Assembly: GCF_022627955.1 (NCBI RefSeq)
Contig: NZ_JABXGD010000003.1
Coordinates: forward strand, 310,001 to 374,000
Reading direction: 5' to 3'
Source: Microbacterium sp. C5A9
GTDB taxonomy: Bacteria > Actinomycetota > Actinomycetes > Actinomycetales > Microbacteriaceae
Length of the DNA stretch: 64,000 nt
The position numbers and the translations under genes are program-made. Positions within the stretch are counted from its first letter, which is position 1. Each line of letters begins with the position of its first letter. Below, piece by piece: positions 32,773 through 40,866 of the stretch. Under the pieces are notes generated by a model. The model searched no databases. It worked only from the letters and a program-made list of their open reading frames with translations, and was not told the DNA's origin.

Positions 32773-33495
32773 TCAGACGAGGCGCGCGGCGCGCACCTGC
32801 GCGTCGAGCAGCGGGAGCGTCCGCGATGTGGCGGGGCTCAGGCCGAGCGTCGTGGCGAGCTCGAGGGCCAGTGCGGCGTGGCCGGCGGCGTTCGGGTGGA
32901 AGGGGTCGTTCATCAGGCCCCACGGCACTCCGCCGCCGCCGAGCTCGGTGAAGCGCGCGTGCTGGTCGACGAGGATCACGTCGTCGCTCGCGGCCACCTC
33001 GCGCACGGCGTCCGCGAACTCCGTGAGCCGCTCGCGGCCCGGCGCGTTGGCGGCGTCGATCGAGGGCGGTGTCTGCAGCACGGGGATCGCGCCGAGTGTG
33101 CGCACGCGCGCCACGAACTCGCGGAGGGATGCCGCGAACGCCGCCGGTTCGACGAACGGGCTGCCCTGCTGGGTCGACATGTCGTTCGTGCCGATCATCA
33201 GAGTGACGACGTCGGGACGCCACCCGGCCACGCGCCGCTCGAAGTCGCCGAGGATGTCGGGCAGTCGGTGCCCGCTGATCGCCGAGTTGAGCACGATGTC
33301 TCGCGTGCGCCCGAGCTCGCCGCGGATCAGCTCGTGCAGGTGCTCGGAGTAGCTGCGGCCGCCGTGCGTGTGCACCAGCCCGTGGGTGATCGAATCTCCG
33401 GTGATCACCCAGTTCAGCGGCTCGGCACTCGCCAGGGACTCGGCGAGGCGGCGGAGATCGGAGGCGGCGGATGCGGGGGAATCGGCGTTCGACAC
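32773..33495 (-). CDS. SGNH/GDSL-type esterase or lipase
   Basis: 240 aa, GTG start, no signal peptide. The SGNH blocks are clear: WVITGDSITHG (nucleophile Ser about residue 35), the block II Gly within SAISGHRLPD, IGTNDM (Asn, block III) and NDPFHPNAAGH with the catalytic Asp and His near 207-210. Hydrolyses an ester or acyl group in the cytoplasm; substrate unknown. Its start codon lies inside the right arm of the corA terminator hairpin, with TAGGCT 7 nt upstream suggesting an independent leaderless promoter. Confidence 0.9.
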   Translation of the reverse strand: MSNADSPASAASDLRRLAESLASAEPLNWVITGDSITHGLVHTHGGRSYSEHLHELIRGELGRTRDIVLNSAISGHRLPDILGDFERRVAGWRPDVVTLMIGTNDMSTQQGSPFVEPAAFAASLREFVARVRTLGAIPVLQTPPSIDAANAPGRERLTEFADAVREVAASDDVILVDQHARFTELGGGGVPWGLMNDPFHPNAAGHAALALELATTLGLSPATSRTLPLLDAQVRAARLV

Positions 33496-33524
33496 GCCCT
33501 CGAGCCTAGCGCCGAGGGCGTGTC
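33491..33524 (-). terminator. Terminator of corA overlapping the SGNH start
   Basis: Perfect 12-bp arms GACACGCCCTCG (33491-33502) and CGAGGGCGTGTC (33513-33524), 10-nt loop. It starts 13 bases after the corA stop. The loop contains the TAGGCT box and the arm contains GAGGGC and the GTG start of the SGNH gene. Confidence 0.8.
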
Positions 33525-33536
33525 ACGCCGGCGACG

Positions 33537-34538
33537 TCACAACCACTTCTTGTACTTGAACACCCCGAACAGTCCCAGCGCGAAGGCGGCCATGGCCCCG
33601 ATCGCCATCGGGTATCCGAACGACCAGCCGAGCTCCGGCATCCCCTCGAAGTTCATGCCGTAGACCGTGCCGACGAGCGTCGGCGCGAAGATGATCGCCG
33701 CCCACGACGAGATCCGCTTGATCTCGTCGTTCTGTGCGAGTCCCGCCTCGGTCTGCCGCCGGGCGACCAGGGCGGAGTGCACGGTGAGGGCGTTCTCGAG
33801 GATCGCGCGGAACGAGTCGACGCGCTCGTTCACCCGGATGACGTGGTCGAGCACGTCGCGCAGCGACCGCTGCAGCTCTTCGTCGATGCGGTACTTCTCC
33901 GACCCGCGGCGCAGCCATTCCAGCATCCCGGCGAGGGGGTGCACCGCGCGCTGGAAGTTGATGACCTCGCGGGAGAGCTCGTAGATGCGGCGCGAGAGGG
34001 CGTCGTCGTCGCTGTCGCCGAACAGCTGGTCCTCGATCTCGTCGATGTCGTTGAGCAGCCCGGTGACGATCGGCTCGTAGCCGTCGACGACCTCGTCGAG
34101 GATCGCGTAGAACACGGCCTCCGGTCCCATCGCGAGCAGCTCGGGGTGCGCCTCCATGCGGCGGCGCACGGCCGCGAGGTCCGGCGATTCCGCGTGGCGG
34201 ATGGTCACGACGAAGTCGGGTCCGACGAACAGGTGCAGCTCGCCGAACTCGATCGACTCCTGCTCGTCGCGATACCGGGCGGGGCGCAGCACGGCGAAGA
34301 GCGTGTCGCCGTAGCGCTCGACCTTCGACCGCTGGTGCCCCGAGAGCGCGTCTTCGACGGCGAGGGGATGCAGGTCGAACTCGCGGGCGACCGAGGCCAC
34401 CTCCTGCGGGCTCGGCCGGTACAGGCCGATCCACGCGATGCCGCCGTGGGAATCGAGCGACCGGTAGGTCTCGTCGAGGTTCTTCGGGGTCTCCACGCGA
34501 CGTCCGTGGACGTACACGCCGTTGTCGATGAGGGCCAT
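33537..34538 (-). CDS. corA: CorA-family magnesium/cobalt transporter
   Basis: 333 aa. Large N-terminal cytoplasmic domain (IAWIGLYRPSPQEVASVAREFDLHPLAVEDALSGHQRSKVERYGDTLFAVLRPARY), a long stalk helix (LRDVLDHVIRVNERVDSFRAILENALTVHSALVARRQTE), and two C-terminal membrane helices with YGMNFEGMPEL between them; GMN is the selectivity signature. The final KYKKWL basic patch is typical. Pentameric Mg2+ channel of the membrane. ATG preceded by GGAGCCAGCC. I see no M-box riboswitch in the 280-base region upstream. Confidence 0.95.
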   Translation of the reverse strand: MALIDNGVYVHGRRVETPKNLDETYRSLDSHGGIAWIGLYRPSPQEVASVAREFDLHPLAVEDALSGHQRSKVERYGDTLFAVLRPARYRDEQESIEFGELHLFVGPDFVVTIRHAESPDLAAVRRRMEAHPELLAMGPEAVFYAILDEVVDGYEPIVTGLLNDIDEIEDQLFGDSDDDALSRRIYELSREVINFQRAVHPLAGMLEWLRRGSEKYRIDEELQRSLRDVLDHVIRVNERVDSFRAILENALTVHSALVARRQTEAGLAQNDEIKRISSWAAIIFAPTLVGTVYGMNFEGMPELGWSFGYPMAIGAMAAFALGLFGVFKYKKWL

Positions 34539-34768
34539 GGCTGGCTCCGTTCTCGCAGGCGCACACCGAGGCATGTCGGGAGTGCGCAGAATTCGTCAGG
34601 GGGCGGAAGACGCCGCCGACGGCTGCGGAGCAGGACGTGCAGGTGCGGAGCCGGAGCTCAACGCACGGATGCCGTCAGACGCGACGCAACGAAGGCGGCG
34701 TCGCAACTATCACCGGACATCGCCATCACCGCCTCTCGCGCTCTGAAGGGGTCACACGACCCGATGTG

Positions 34769-34790
34769 CCAGCATACCCCTGCGTGCTGG
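34769..34790 (-). terminator. Small hairpin after the SDR gene
   Basis: CCAGCA (34769-34774) pairs with TGCTGG (34785-34790), 10-nt loop, 28 bases after the SDR stop. A GGGTC/GACCC stem at 34749-34762 and a GCGACGC/GCGTCGC stem at 34681-34704 follow. Confidence 0.5.
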
Positions 34791-34818
34791 ACGCCGGATC
34801 CACGCGGACCGGATGCGG

Positions 34819-35673
34819 TCAGGAGGCCGGGATCCCGACCAGCTCGGCGCTCTTCTGCCACAGCGCCTCGGCCAGTGCGGCATCCTCGATGCGGGGGTTC
34901 ACGCGGCGGGTCAGCACCCGCTCGTCGTAGTACGCGCCCGAGATCCAGGTCTCGTCCGGGGTGCCCTCGACGAACCAGCTCAGCGTGCTGCCGCCCTTCT
35001 CGCTGCTGATCAGCAGAAGGTGCTTGAGCGGCGTGCGATAGACGAGCCGCATGACGGTGCTCGAGTCCGAGGCGAAGTTCGTCTGCACCGTGCCGGGGTG
35101 GAAGGCGACCGAGGTCAGCCCCTCGTCGTGGAACTTCGCGTGCAGGCTCTTGGTGAACAGCACGTTGGCGAGCTTCGCGTCGCCGTAGGCCCGGTTCGCG
35201 CTGAAGTTCTCGTGGTTGTCGAGGTCGTCGATGTCGATCCGGCCGAACAGACGGTGGGCCACGCTCGACGTGTTGATGATCGCCGCGTGACCGGCGCGCA
35301 GCTGGGGCAGCAGCAGGTTCGTCAGCAGGAACGGCGCCAGGTGATTGACCTGCAGCGTCTTCTCGAAGCCGTCGACCGTCGGGGTCCGGTCGCCGAAGAT
35401 GCCGCCGGCGTTGTTCGCGAGCACGTCGATGCCGTCGTCGCCCACGGCATCCGCGATCTTCGTCGCGAGCTCGCGCACGTCATCGAGCCGGGCGAAGTCG
35501 GCGGTGAACCACTCGGCTCCGGTGTCGGCGGCGACCGCGCGCGTCTTCTCGGGCGACCGGCCGACCAGGATCAGGCGGTGGCCGGATGCCGCGAGCTGGC
35601 GCGCGGAGGCTGCGCCGATGCCGTCGGATGCGCCGGTGAGCACGACCGTCTTCGGGGTCACATCGCCGGTCAC
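34819..35673 (-). CDS. Short-chain dehydrogenase/reductase
   Basis: 284 aa, GTG start. TGASDGIG (about 13-20) binds the dinucleotide, NNAGG (about 89-93) stabilises it, INTSS carries the catalytic Ser and YGDAK (about 168-172) the Tyr and Lys. Asp/Arg after strand 2 (VGRSPEKT) suggests NADP preference. Length and the long C-terminal region (LKHLLLISSEKGGSTLSWFVEGTPDETWISGAYYDERV) resemble retinol-dehydrogenase-like SDRs. Stands alone; substrate unknown. An alternative GTG is at 35661. Confidence 0.92.
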   Translation of the reverse strand: MTGDVTPKTVVLTGASDGIGAASARQLAASGHRLILVGRSPEKTRAVAADTGAEWFTADFARLDDVRELATKIADAVGDDGIDVLANNAGGIFGDRTPTVDGFEKTLQVNHLAPFLLTNLLLPQLRAGHAAIINTSSVAHRLFGRIDIDDLDNHENFSANRAYGDAKLANVLFTKSLHAKFHDEGLTSVAFHPGTVQTNFASDSSTVMRLVYRTPLKHLLLISSEKGGSTLSWFVEGTPDETWISGAYYDERVLTRRVNPRIEDAALAEALWQKSAELVGIPAS

Positions 35674-35749
35674 TCTGTAGCGGCCTTCGACGCGACGTGC
35701 TCGGCGATGGTCTGGTCTGAGACGCTGCGCATCCGTCCGCCCTTCTGAT

Positions 35750-35781
35750 GGGACCCGGGCTCTGAGGGAACCCGGTCTCCC
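35750..35781 (-). terminator. Hairpin terminator after the amidohydrolase gene
   Basis: GGGA/TCCC plus CCGGG/CCCGG pairs separated by a small internal loop, with an 11-nt terminal loop; 18 bases after the stop. Confidence 0.55.
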
Positions 35782-35799
35782 GAGGCTATAGCAGCGCGA

Positions 35800-37437
35800 T
35801 CAGGACCCGTCGCCGAAGACGACCTCGCCGCCGACGACCGTCGTGGTGACCTGCTGGTCGGCGATCCGCTCGGGCGCGATCTCGTAAAGGTCGTCGCTCA
35901 GGGCGATGAAGTCGGCGAGCATGCCGGCCTTCAGCGTGCCCTTGCTCTTCTCCTGCCCCACGGCGTAGGCCGAGCCGTGGGTGTAGGCGCGCACGGCCTC
36001 GTCGATGCTCACGCGCTCCCGTGGTCCGAGCACCTCCCCGCTCGACGTGCGGCGCAGCACCATGTCGCGCAGCGACACGAGGGGGTTCGCGTCGGAGATC
36101 GGGGAGTCCGTCGAGCCGTTGAGCACGATCCCGGCATCCGCCAGCGACTTGACCCGATAGATGTCGTCGCGTCGATCCGCATCGACCGCGGCCGCCATGC
36201 CGTCGCCGAAGTCCGAGACGAAGACTCCCTGCGGCACGGGGATGACGCCGAGCGCGGCGGCCCGGGCGATGTCGGCGTCGCTCGCGAGTGCGAAGTGTTC
36301 GATGCGGTGCCGCACCTCGGGCCGCGGTGCGATGCTCTGCGCGTGCTCGATCGCGTCGAGCACATGCGTGATCGCGCGGTCGCCGATCGCGTGGGTGGCC
36401 ACGGTCCATCCGGCGCGGTGCGCCCCGACGATGTAGTCGCGCAGTGCCTCGGGCTCGTGCAGCAGCACGCCGAAGTTGTCGGCTTCGCCGTGGAAGCACG
36501 CGTGCATGGCGGCGGAGCGTCCGATGAACGAGCCGTCGGCGACGATCTTCACCGGGCCCACGCGCAGCATGTCGTCGCCGAGGCCGGTGCGGATGCCGAG
36601 ATCGAGGCCGAGCATCTGCTTGTCCGGCAGATCCGAGAAGGGGTGCAGCACCGTGATGTAGGGCATCAGGGTCGTGCGCACCCGCAGCTGGTGCTGCTCG
36701 ACCGCGGTCTGGTAGGCGTGGTAGTCGAGCGGGCTGTTGCCGACCATGCGGATCTCACCGATGCCCGGCTCGGTCACCGACGTGAGACCGTAGCTCAGCG
36801 CCTGGTCGCTCGCGAGCCCGAGGTTGCGCTGCACCTCGTCGAGTCCCATGGGCCGCACGAGCGCGAAGATCGGGGCCATGGCCGACTCCTGCAGAAGCCC
36901 CTGCGGGCGGCCGTCGCTGTCGCGGGGGATGCCGCCGCCCGCGATCTCGGGGAAGCCCTCGCGCCGCGAGTAGCCGGCGAGTTCGAAGGCCCGTGTGTTG
37001 GCGACCATCATGTGGCCCGAGACGTGCTCGAGGATCACCGGTCGACCGCCCGCCACGCGATCGAGTTCCTCGGCCGTGGGGTGGCCCTCGAGGAAGTTCT
37101 GGTCGTAGCCGGACCCTCGTACCCAGGCATCCGGAGCCAACCCCTCGGCGTGCTCGCGGACCGCCTCGTACAGCTCGGAGAGGGAGTTCACGGCACCAGG
37201 ACGCAGGTTCAACGACGCGAGCCGGAACCCCGTGAGAGAGAGGTGGTGGTGGGCGTCGTGGAATCCGGGCAGCACGGGCTGGCCGCCCAGATCCACGACG
37301 CGATCGGCATCGAGGCCCCGCAGCTCGTCGTCGAACCCGACGATGCGGCCGTTGAGCGTGCCGATGCTGTGCGCCGTCGGGCGCTCCGGGTCGAGTGTGC
37401 GGATGCGGGCGTTGGTGAAGATCGCGTCTACGCGCAT
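35800..37437 (-). CDS. YtcJ-like metal-dependent amidohydrolase
   Basis: 545 aa. LPGFHDAHHHLSLTG (about 57) holds the first metal ligands HxH of the amidohydrolase barrel; TVATHAIGDRAI and VRHRIEHFALA supply further His residues; NGSTDSPISDANP gives the catalytic Asp; the C-terminal SKGTLKAGMLADFIALSDDLYEI with EV.GEVVF is the small beta-sandwich. YtcJ-type enzymes hydrolyse N-acyl or formamide-like compounds; natural substrate unknown. No signal peptide, cytoplasmic. GGAGAGACA is the ribosome site. It follows an MFS transporter across a terminator and both may handle the same compound. Confidence 0.92.
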   Translation of the reverse strand: MRVDAIFTNARIRTLDPERPTAHSIGTLNGRIVGFDDELRGLDADRVVDLGGQPVLPGFHDAHHHLSLTGFRLASLNLRPGAVNSLSELYEAVREHAEGLAPDAWVRGSGYDQNFLEGHPTAEELDRVAGGRPVILEHVSGHMMVANTRAFELAGYSRREGFPEIAGGGIPRDSDGRPQGLLQESAMAPIFALVRPMGLDEVQRNLGLASDQALSYGLTSVTEPGIGEIRMVGNSPLDYHAYQTAVEQHQLRVRTTLMPYITVLHPFSDLPDKQMLGLDLGIRTGLGDDMLRVGPVKIVADGSFIGRSAAMHACFHGEADNFGVLLHEPEALRDYIVGAHRAGWTVATHAIGDRAITHVLDAIEHAQSIAPRPEVRHRIEHFALASDADIARAAALGVIPVPQGVFVSDFGDGMAAAVDADRRDDIYRVKSLADAGIVLNGSTDSPISDANPLVSLRDMVLRRTSSGEVLGPRERVSIDEAVRAYTHGSAYAVGQEKSKGTLKAGMLADFIALSDDLYEIAPERIADQQVTTTVVGGEVVFGDGS

Positions 37438-37470
37438 TGTCTCTCCGGTCTTCGATGACGGGCGGTGGAA

Positions 37471-37499
37471 GCCCGACCGCCGTCGGACGGCGGTCGGGC
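37471..37499 (-). terminator. Perfect 13-bp-stem terminator after the MHS transporter
   Basis: GCCCGACCGCCGT (37471-37483) pairs with 37487-37499 with only a 3-nt loop; it begins 14 bases after the transporter stop and lies 33 bases upstream of the amidohydrolase start. Confidence 0.88.
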
Positions 37500-37513
37500 A
37501 GTCGTGGTGGCTG

Positions 37514-38833
37514 TCAGGCGACGGTCACGGTGGCGGTCTCTGCGGCGACCGATCGGGTGATCCGTCGCTGCAGTCCCCAGACTCCGGCGATCGTGACGAG
37601 GATCATCGCGGCATAGAAGACGGCGACGCCCCAGACGCTCCCGCCGGTCGAGTTGAGGATCCACTGTGCGACGAGAGGCGTCGATCCGCCGAACACCGTG
37701 GCGCAGAGCTGGTAGGCCAGCGAGACCCCCGAGTAGCGGATGCGTGCGGGGAAGGCGGAGGCCAGCAGGGTCGCGAGCAGAGCGTAGTAGGCGGTGCTGC
37801 CGAGGATCGTCGCGTAGAGCGTCACGGTGATCCACAGCGGGGATGCCGCCTGGATCGCGAGGAAGTACGGCACCGTGAGCAGCACGCTGAGCACGAGACC
37901 CGCGAGCATGACCCGGGCGATGCCGAGCCGTTCGGCGATCTTCGCGGCGATCGGCTGCCAGATGAACTGCAGGACCGCCATCCCCAGCAGGATGTTGAGC
38001 ATCAGCTGCCGGTCGATGCCGAGCGAGCCGGTGGTCCAGGCGAGCAGGAACGTGTTCGAGAAGTAGGCGTTCGAGATGCCCATGACCGAGGCGAGCACGC
38101 CGAGGCCGATGAGCAGCGGCGCGGTGCGGATCGCGACGAGCACCGGGGCGCTCACGACCTCCTTGCTCTCCTTCGCGGCGACGAAGTCGGGGGACTCCTC
38201 GACCTTGACGCGGATGACGAGGCCGACGATGACGAGGATCGCCGACACGAGGAACGGGATGCGCCATCCCCAGCTGATGAACTGCTCGTCGGGAAGCAGC
38301 CCGACGAGCAGGAACATGACGGTCGCCAGGATGGATCCTGCGGGCGATCCCTGCTGCACCCAGGCGCCGGCGAGACCCTTCTTCTCGGCGCGGGCGTTCT
38401 CGGTGGAGAGCAGCACGGCACCGCCCCACTCGCCGCCGACCGCGAAACCCTGGAGGCCGCGGAGCACGACGAGGAGGATCGGGGCGAGGATGCCGATCTG
38501 CGCGTAGGTGGGAAGGAGGCCGATCAGAGTGGTCGCGCTGCCCATCAGAATGAGCGTGAGCACGAGCACGTTCTTGCGACCGAACTTGTCGCCGAAGTGG
38601 CCGAACACCAGGCCGCCGACCGGGCGCATCAGGAATCCGACCCAGAAGGTGGCGAACGACGCGAGCAGGGCCGCGCCGGGCGCGACGTCCGGGTAGAAGA
38701 CGCGGCCGAAGACGAGCGCGGCCGCCGTGCCGAAGATGTAGAAGTCGTACCACTCGATCGCAGTGCCGACGAAGGCACCCACCATCGAACGACGTTGCCG
38801 GGCAGTGCTGCTGTCAGTGCGGGAGTTGGCCAT
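37514..38833 (-). CDS. MFS transporter of the metabolite:H+ symporter (MHS) type
   Basis: 439 aa, twelve hydrophobic segments. SMVGAFVGTAIEWYDFYIFGTAAALVFGRVFYP at the N-terminus and FGHFGDKFGRKNVLVLTLILMG (A-motif) followed by RGLQGFAVGGEWGGAVLL are diagnostic of the MHS family (citrate, ketoglutarate, proline/betaine, shikimate importers). Imports an organic acid or similar by proton symport. Lies next to an amidohydrolase and divergent from a LysR regulator, which probably controls it. Confidence 0.93.
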   Translation of the reverse strand: MANSRTDSSTARQRRSMVGAFVGTAIEWYDFYIFGTAAALVFGRVFYPDVAPGAALLASFATFWVGFLMRPVGGLVFGHFGDKFGRKNVLVLTLILMGSATTLIGLLPTYAQIGILAPILLVVLRGLQGFAVGGEWGGAVLLSTENARAEKKGLAGAWVQQGSPAGSILATVMFLLVGLLPDEQFISWGWRIPFLVSAILVIVGLVIRVKVEESPDFVAAKESKEVVSAPVLVAIRTAPLLIGLGVLASVMGISNAYFSNTFLLAWTTGSLGIDRQLMLNILLGMAVLQFIWQPIAAKIAERLGIARVMLAGLVLSVLLTVPYFLAIQAASPLWITVTLYATILGSTAYYALLATLLASAFPARIRYSGVSLAYQLCATVFGGSTPLVAQWILNSTGGSVWGVAVFYAAMILVTIAGVWGLQRRITRSVAAETATVTVA

Positions 38834-38935
38834 CGGGAAGGCTCTCTCTGTCGGGGAGGGGATCGGGTGTGGATCGGGTGTGCCCATCCTCACCGTCTCG
38901 ACCCATGCTCGTCCAATGAGGAAAGCGGCTGACCG

Positions 38936-38952
38936 CATACGCTTTACGTATG
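38936..38952. promoter_or_regulatory. LysR autoregulatory palindrome over its own promoter
   Basis: CATACG-CTTTA-CGTATG is a perfect inverted repeat with 6-bp arms. It overlaps TACGCT (38938-38943), which is 6 nt before the ATG at 38950, so the site would cover the -10 box and the first codon of a leaderless lysR transcript. Confidence 0.6.
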
Positions 38953-39843
38953 TACGGAGAGCGAGAGCTGGAAGCGTTCGTCACGGTCATCGACTGCGGT
39001 TCGGTGAGCGTCGCGGCAGAACGCCTGATCAGGACGCAGCCCACCGTGTCGCGGCAGATCGCCTCGCTCGAGAGGCAGGTCGGTGCGGCGCTCTTCCGGC
39101 GCATGCCCCAGGGGATGGTGAAGACCTACGCCGGCGACCGCCTCGAACCGATGGCCCGCGACCTCGTGCGGCGGGGCCGTCGAGCCCGCGAGGTGATGAC
39201 GGGAGTCGTGCAGAAAGAGCGCTCGTTCGTCGCTGCGGCGCCCGAGATGACGAGCGTGCTCGTGCTCGCACCGTTCATTGCGGCCGGTGGGCCCATCTCG
39301 GATGTCGTCGTCGCGACACCGCCCGAGACCTACGACCGGCTCCGCTCCGGCGCCGACCTGGCCGTGACGACGAGCGTGCCGGATTCGCGGCTCCGCAGCG
39401 TGCGGGTCATGACTCTCCCGTTGCTCTGCCAGATGCCGGCGTCGCATCCGCTCGCGGCTCATGATCGCCCGGAGCTGAAGGAGCTGCTCGCGGCTCCGTT
39501 CCTCACCTCGGGGACGGGGTCGGCCGCCTGGACGCAGATCCAGCGCGTGGCCGAGAGCGAGGCGTGGTCGGTCGAGATGGCGGGCTTCGGGGCGGATGCG
39601 CCGATCATCCAGGCCCGATCGTCCGCCGGACACGGCCCCTGCGTCGTGGTCGAGCCGCCGCGCTTCGGGCTCGTCTCCCGCACGCTCCACCACCGCGGAC
39701 GGCCGATGCAGTGCGCCCTCTACGCGAGCTGGGAGCGCAATCACTACGCCCGCGACGACATCCGGCAGGCGGTCGAGCAGCTGGCGGAGTTCGCGCTCGA
39801 GCACGTGGGCGGACTGTACGACCCGGAGACCAGCGACCGCTAG
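38950..39843 (+). CDS. LysR-family transcriptional regulator
   Basis: 297 aa. Residues 1-60 are the LysR HTH (ELEAFVTVIDCGSVSVAAERLIRTQPTVSRQIASLERQVGAALFRR). The rest is a substrate-binding fold of type 2 periplasmic protein (ISDVVVATPPETYDRLRSGADLAVTT, PLLCQMPASHPLA, GPCVVVEPPRFGLVSR). Divergent from the MHS transporter by 116 bases and probably activates it in response to the imported compound or its breakdown product. ATG has no ribosome site, TACGCT is 6 nt upstream, so likely leaderless. Confidence 0.93.
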   Translation: MYGERELEAFVTVIDCGSVSVAAERLIRTQPTVSRQIASLERQVGAALFRRMPQGMVKTYAGDRLEPMARDLVRRGRRAREVMTGVVQKERSFVAAAPEMTSVLVLAPFIAAGGPISDVVVATPPETYDRLRSGADLAVTTSVPDSRLRSVRVMTLPLLCQMPASHPLAAHDRPELKELLAAPFLTSGTGSAAWTQIQRVAESEAWSVEMAGFGADAPIIQARSSAGHGPCVVVEPPRFGLVSRTLHHRGRPMQCALYASWERNHYARDDIRQAVEQLAEFALEHVGGLYDPETSDR

Positions 39844-39868
39844 ATCGCGCGCACTGCCGCCTGCGGGG

Positions 39869-40702
39869 TCACGGCAGATCGTCGGTCTTGCGCAGCGGCA
39901 TCCGCTCGGGTTCGGGCTGAGTCTCCGGAACCCGCTCGGGAGCCGGTGCGGTCGCGCTCGCGTCGGGCGCCGCCGGTGCCGTGATCTCCCGCGCGACCTG
40001 CTTCTCGAGCACCTGCACCGCCTCGTCGCTGAGCAGGATGAGTCCCTCGAGCTCGTCGCGCACCCGGCGGTACGCGACGTTGCGCTCGGCCTGCGTCGCC
40101 GACTCGTCGACGGCGACCTTGAGCAGCTGCTGCGCGCGGTCGAGGCGCTTGCGCTCGGGTTCGGTGAAGGTCGAGTCGCGCAGGCGCCGAGCATCCTTCT
40201 CGGCGATCTCGAACGCCACGGCGTAGGCCCCCACGGCGTCGAGATACTCCGACACCTGCCGCTCGGTCACGCTCGCGTCCGCAGACGCGGGGCGCAGCGC
40301 ATCGGCGATCTTCTTGGCCCGCAGGAACGCGGCGACCAGCGGCTGGCGTCCGTCGCTCATGGCGGGATAGGCGATCAGCTTGGCGACGTCGAGCTCGTAG
40401 TCGAGCCACCGCGCGGTGATCTCGTCGTGCTCGGCGAAGAGTCGCTCGAGAAGGGTGTTCGGTGCGACGGGAGCGGCCGTGTCGAGGATCACCGGACCGG
40501 GGCGCAGCGTCTTTCCGCGCGCCTCGAGCTGGGCGGCCTTGATCTCGGCCTTGAGGCGCAGGGTCTCGATGCGACGTTCATGGCGGCGCTTGGAGCTGCG
40601 CTCCCAGGCCTTCGCGGCGCCGCCGGCCATGCCCATGATCGGGAACACGAGCCACCAGTAGCTGCCTGCGAAGACCCAGAACCCCCGGATGAACTCGTCC
40701 AT
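39869..40702 (-). CDS. Membrane-anchored coiled protein, function unknown
   Basis: 277 aa. One N-terminal membrane segment (FWVFAGSYWWLVFPIMGMAGGAAKAW, about 8-33), then a basic helix RSSKRRHERRIETLRLKAEIKAAQLEARG that looks coiled-coil, then a soluble helical domain (about 80-240) and a Pro/Glu/Ala tail. I do not recognise the family beyond its resemblance to conserved hypothetical proteins of Microbacteriaceae. No operon partners: hairpin DNA separates it from the GH3 gene and it converges with lysR. Confidence 0.8.
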   Translation of the reverse strand: MDEFIRGFWVFAGSYWWLVFPIMGMAGGAAKAWERSSKRRHERRIETLRLKAEIKAAQLEARGKTLRPGPVILDTAAPVAPNTLLERLFAEHDEITARWLDYELDVAKLIAYPAMSDGRQPLVAAFLRAKKIADALRPASADASVTERQVSEYLDAVGAYAVAFEIAEKDARRLRDSTFTEPERKRLDRAQQLLKVAVDESATQAERNVAYRRVRDELEGLILLSDEAVQVLEKQVAREITAPAAPDASATAPAPERVPETQPEPERMPLRKTDDLP

Positions 40703-40763
40703 GATGCCCTCAGCCTACTTCGCGGGCTTCGCGGCGTCGTGGGGGCCGGACCCGGGCCTCAGG

Positions 40764-40858
40764 CCCGAGCACGGCTTCGGAGTTCACCGCGGACACGCGG
40801 GGCGGTGCGACTCAGCCCCGGCGTGTCCCGGCATCCGCTCCGAAGCCGTGCCCTCGGG
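40764..40858. repeat. Long imperfect inverted repeat after the GH3 gene
   Basis: Stem built from CCCGA/TCGGG, a perfect 14-bp GCACGGCTTCGGAG (40769-40782) with 40838-40851, GGACACGC (40791-40798) with 40821-40828, and GGGGC/GCCCC, closing on an 11-nt loop. About 32 base pairs in 95 bases. It starts 9 bases beyond the GH3 stop and must at least act as its terminator; its size is well beyond the other terminators here. Confidence 0.85.
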
Positions 40859-40866
40859 AACGTGTC

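Noticed and set aside
34539-34818. Possible M-box magnesium riboswitch upstream of corA
   Set aside because: On the minus strand I could not find the conserved M-box core or its stem order; only unrelated small hairpins occur.
40764-40858. tRNA or other structured RNA gene
   Set aside because: The stem is one long hairpin, not a cloverleaf, and there is no T-loop or anticodon arm; it abuts a stop codon like a terminator.
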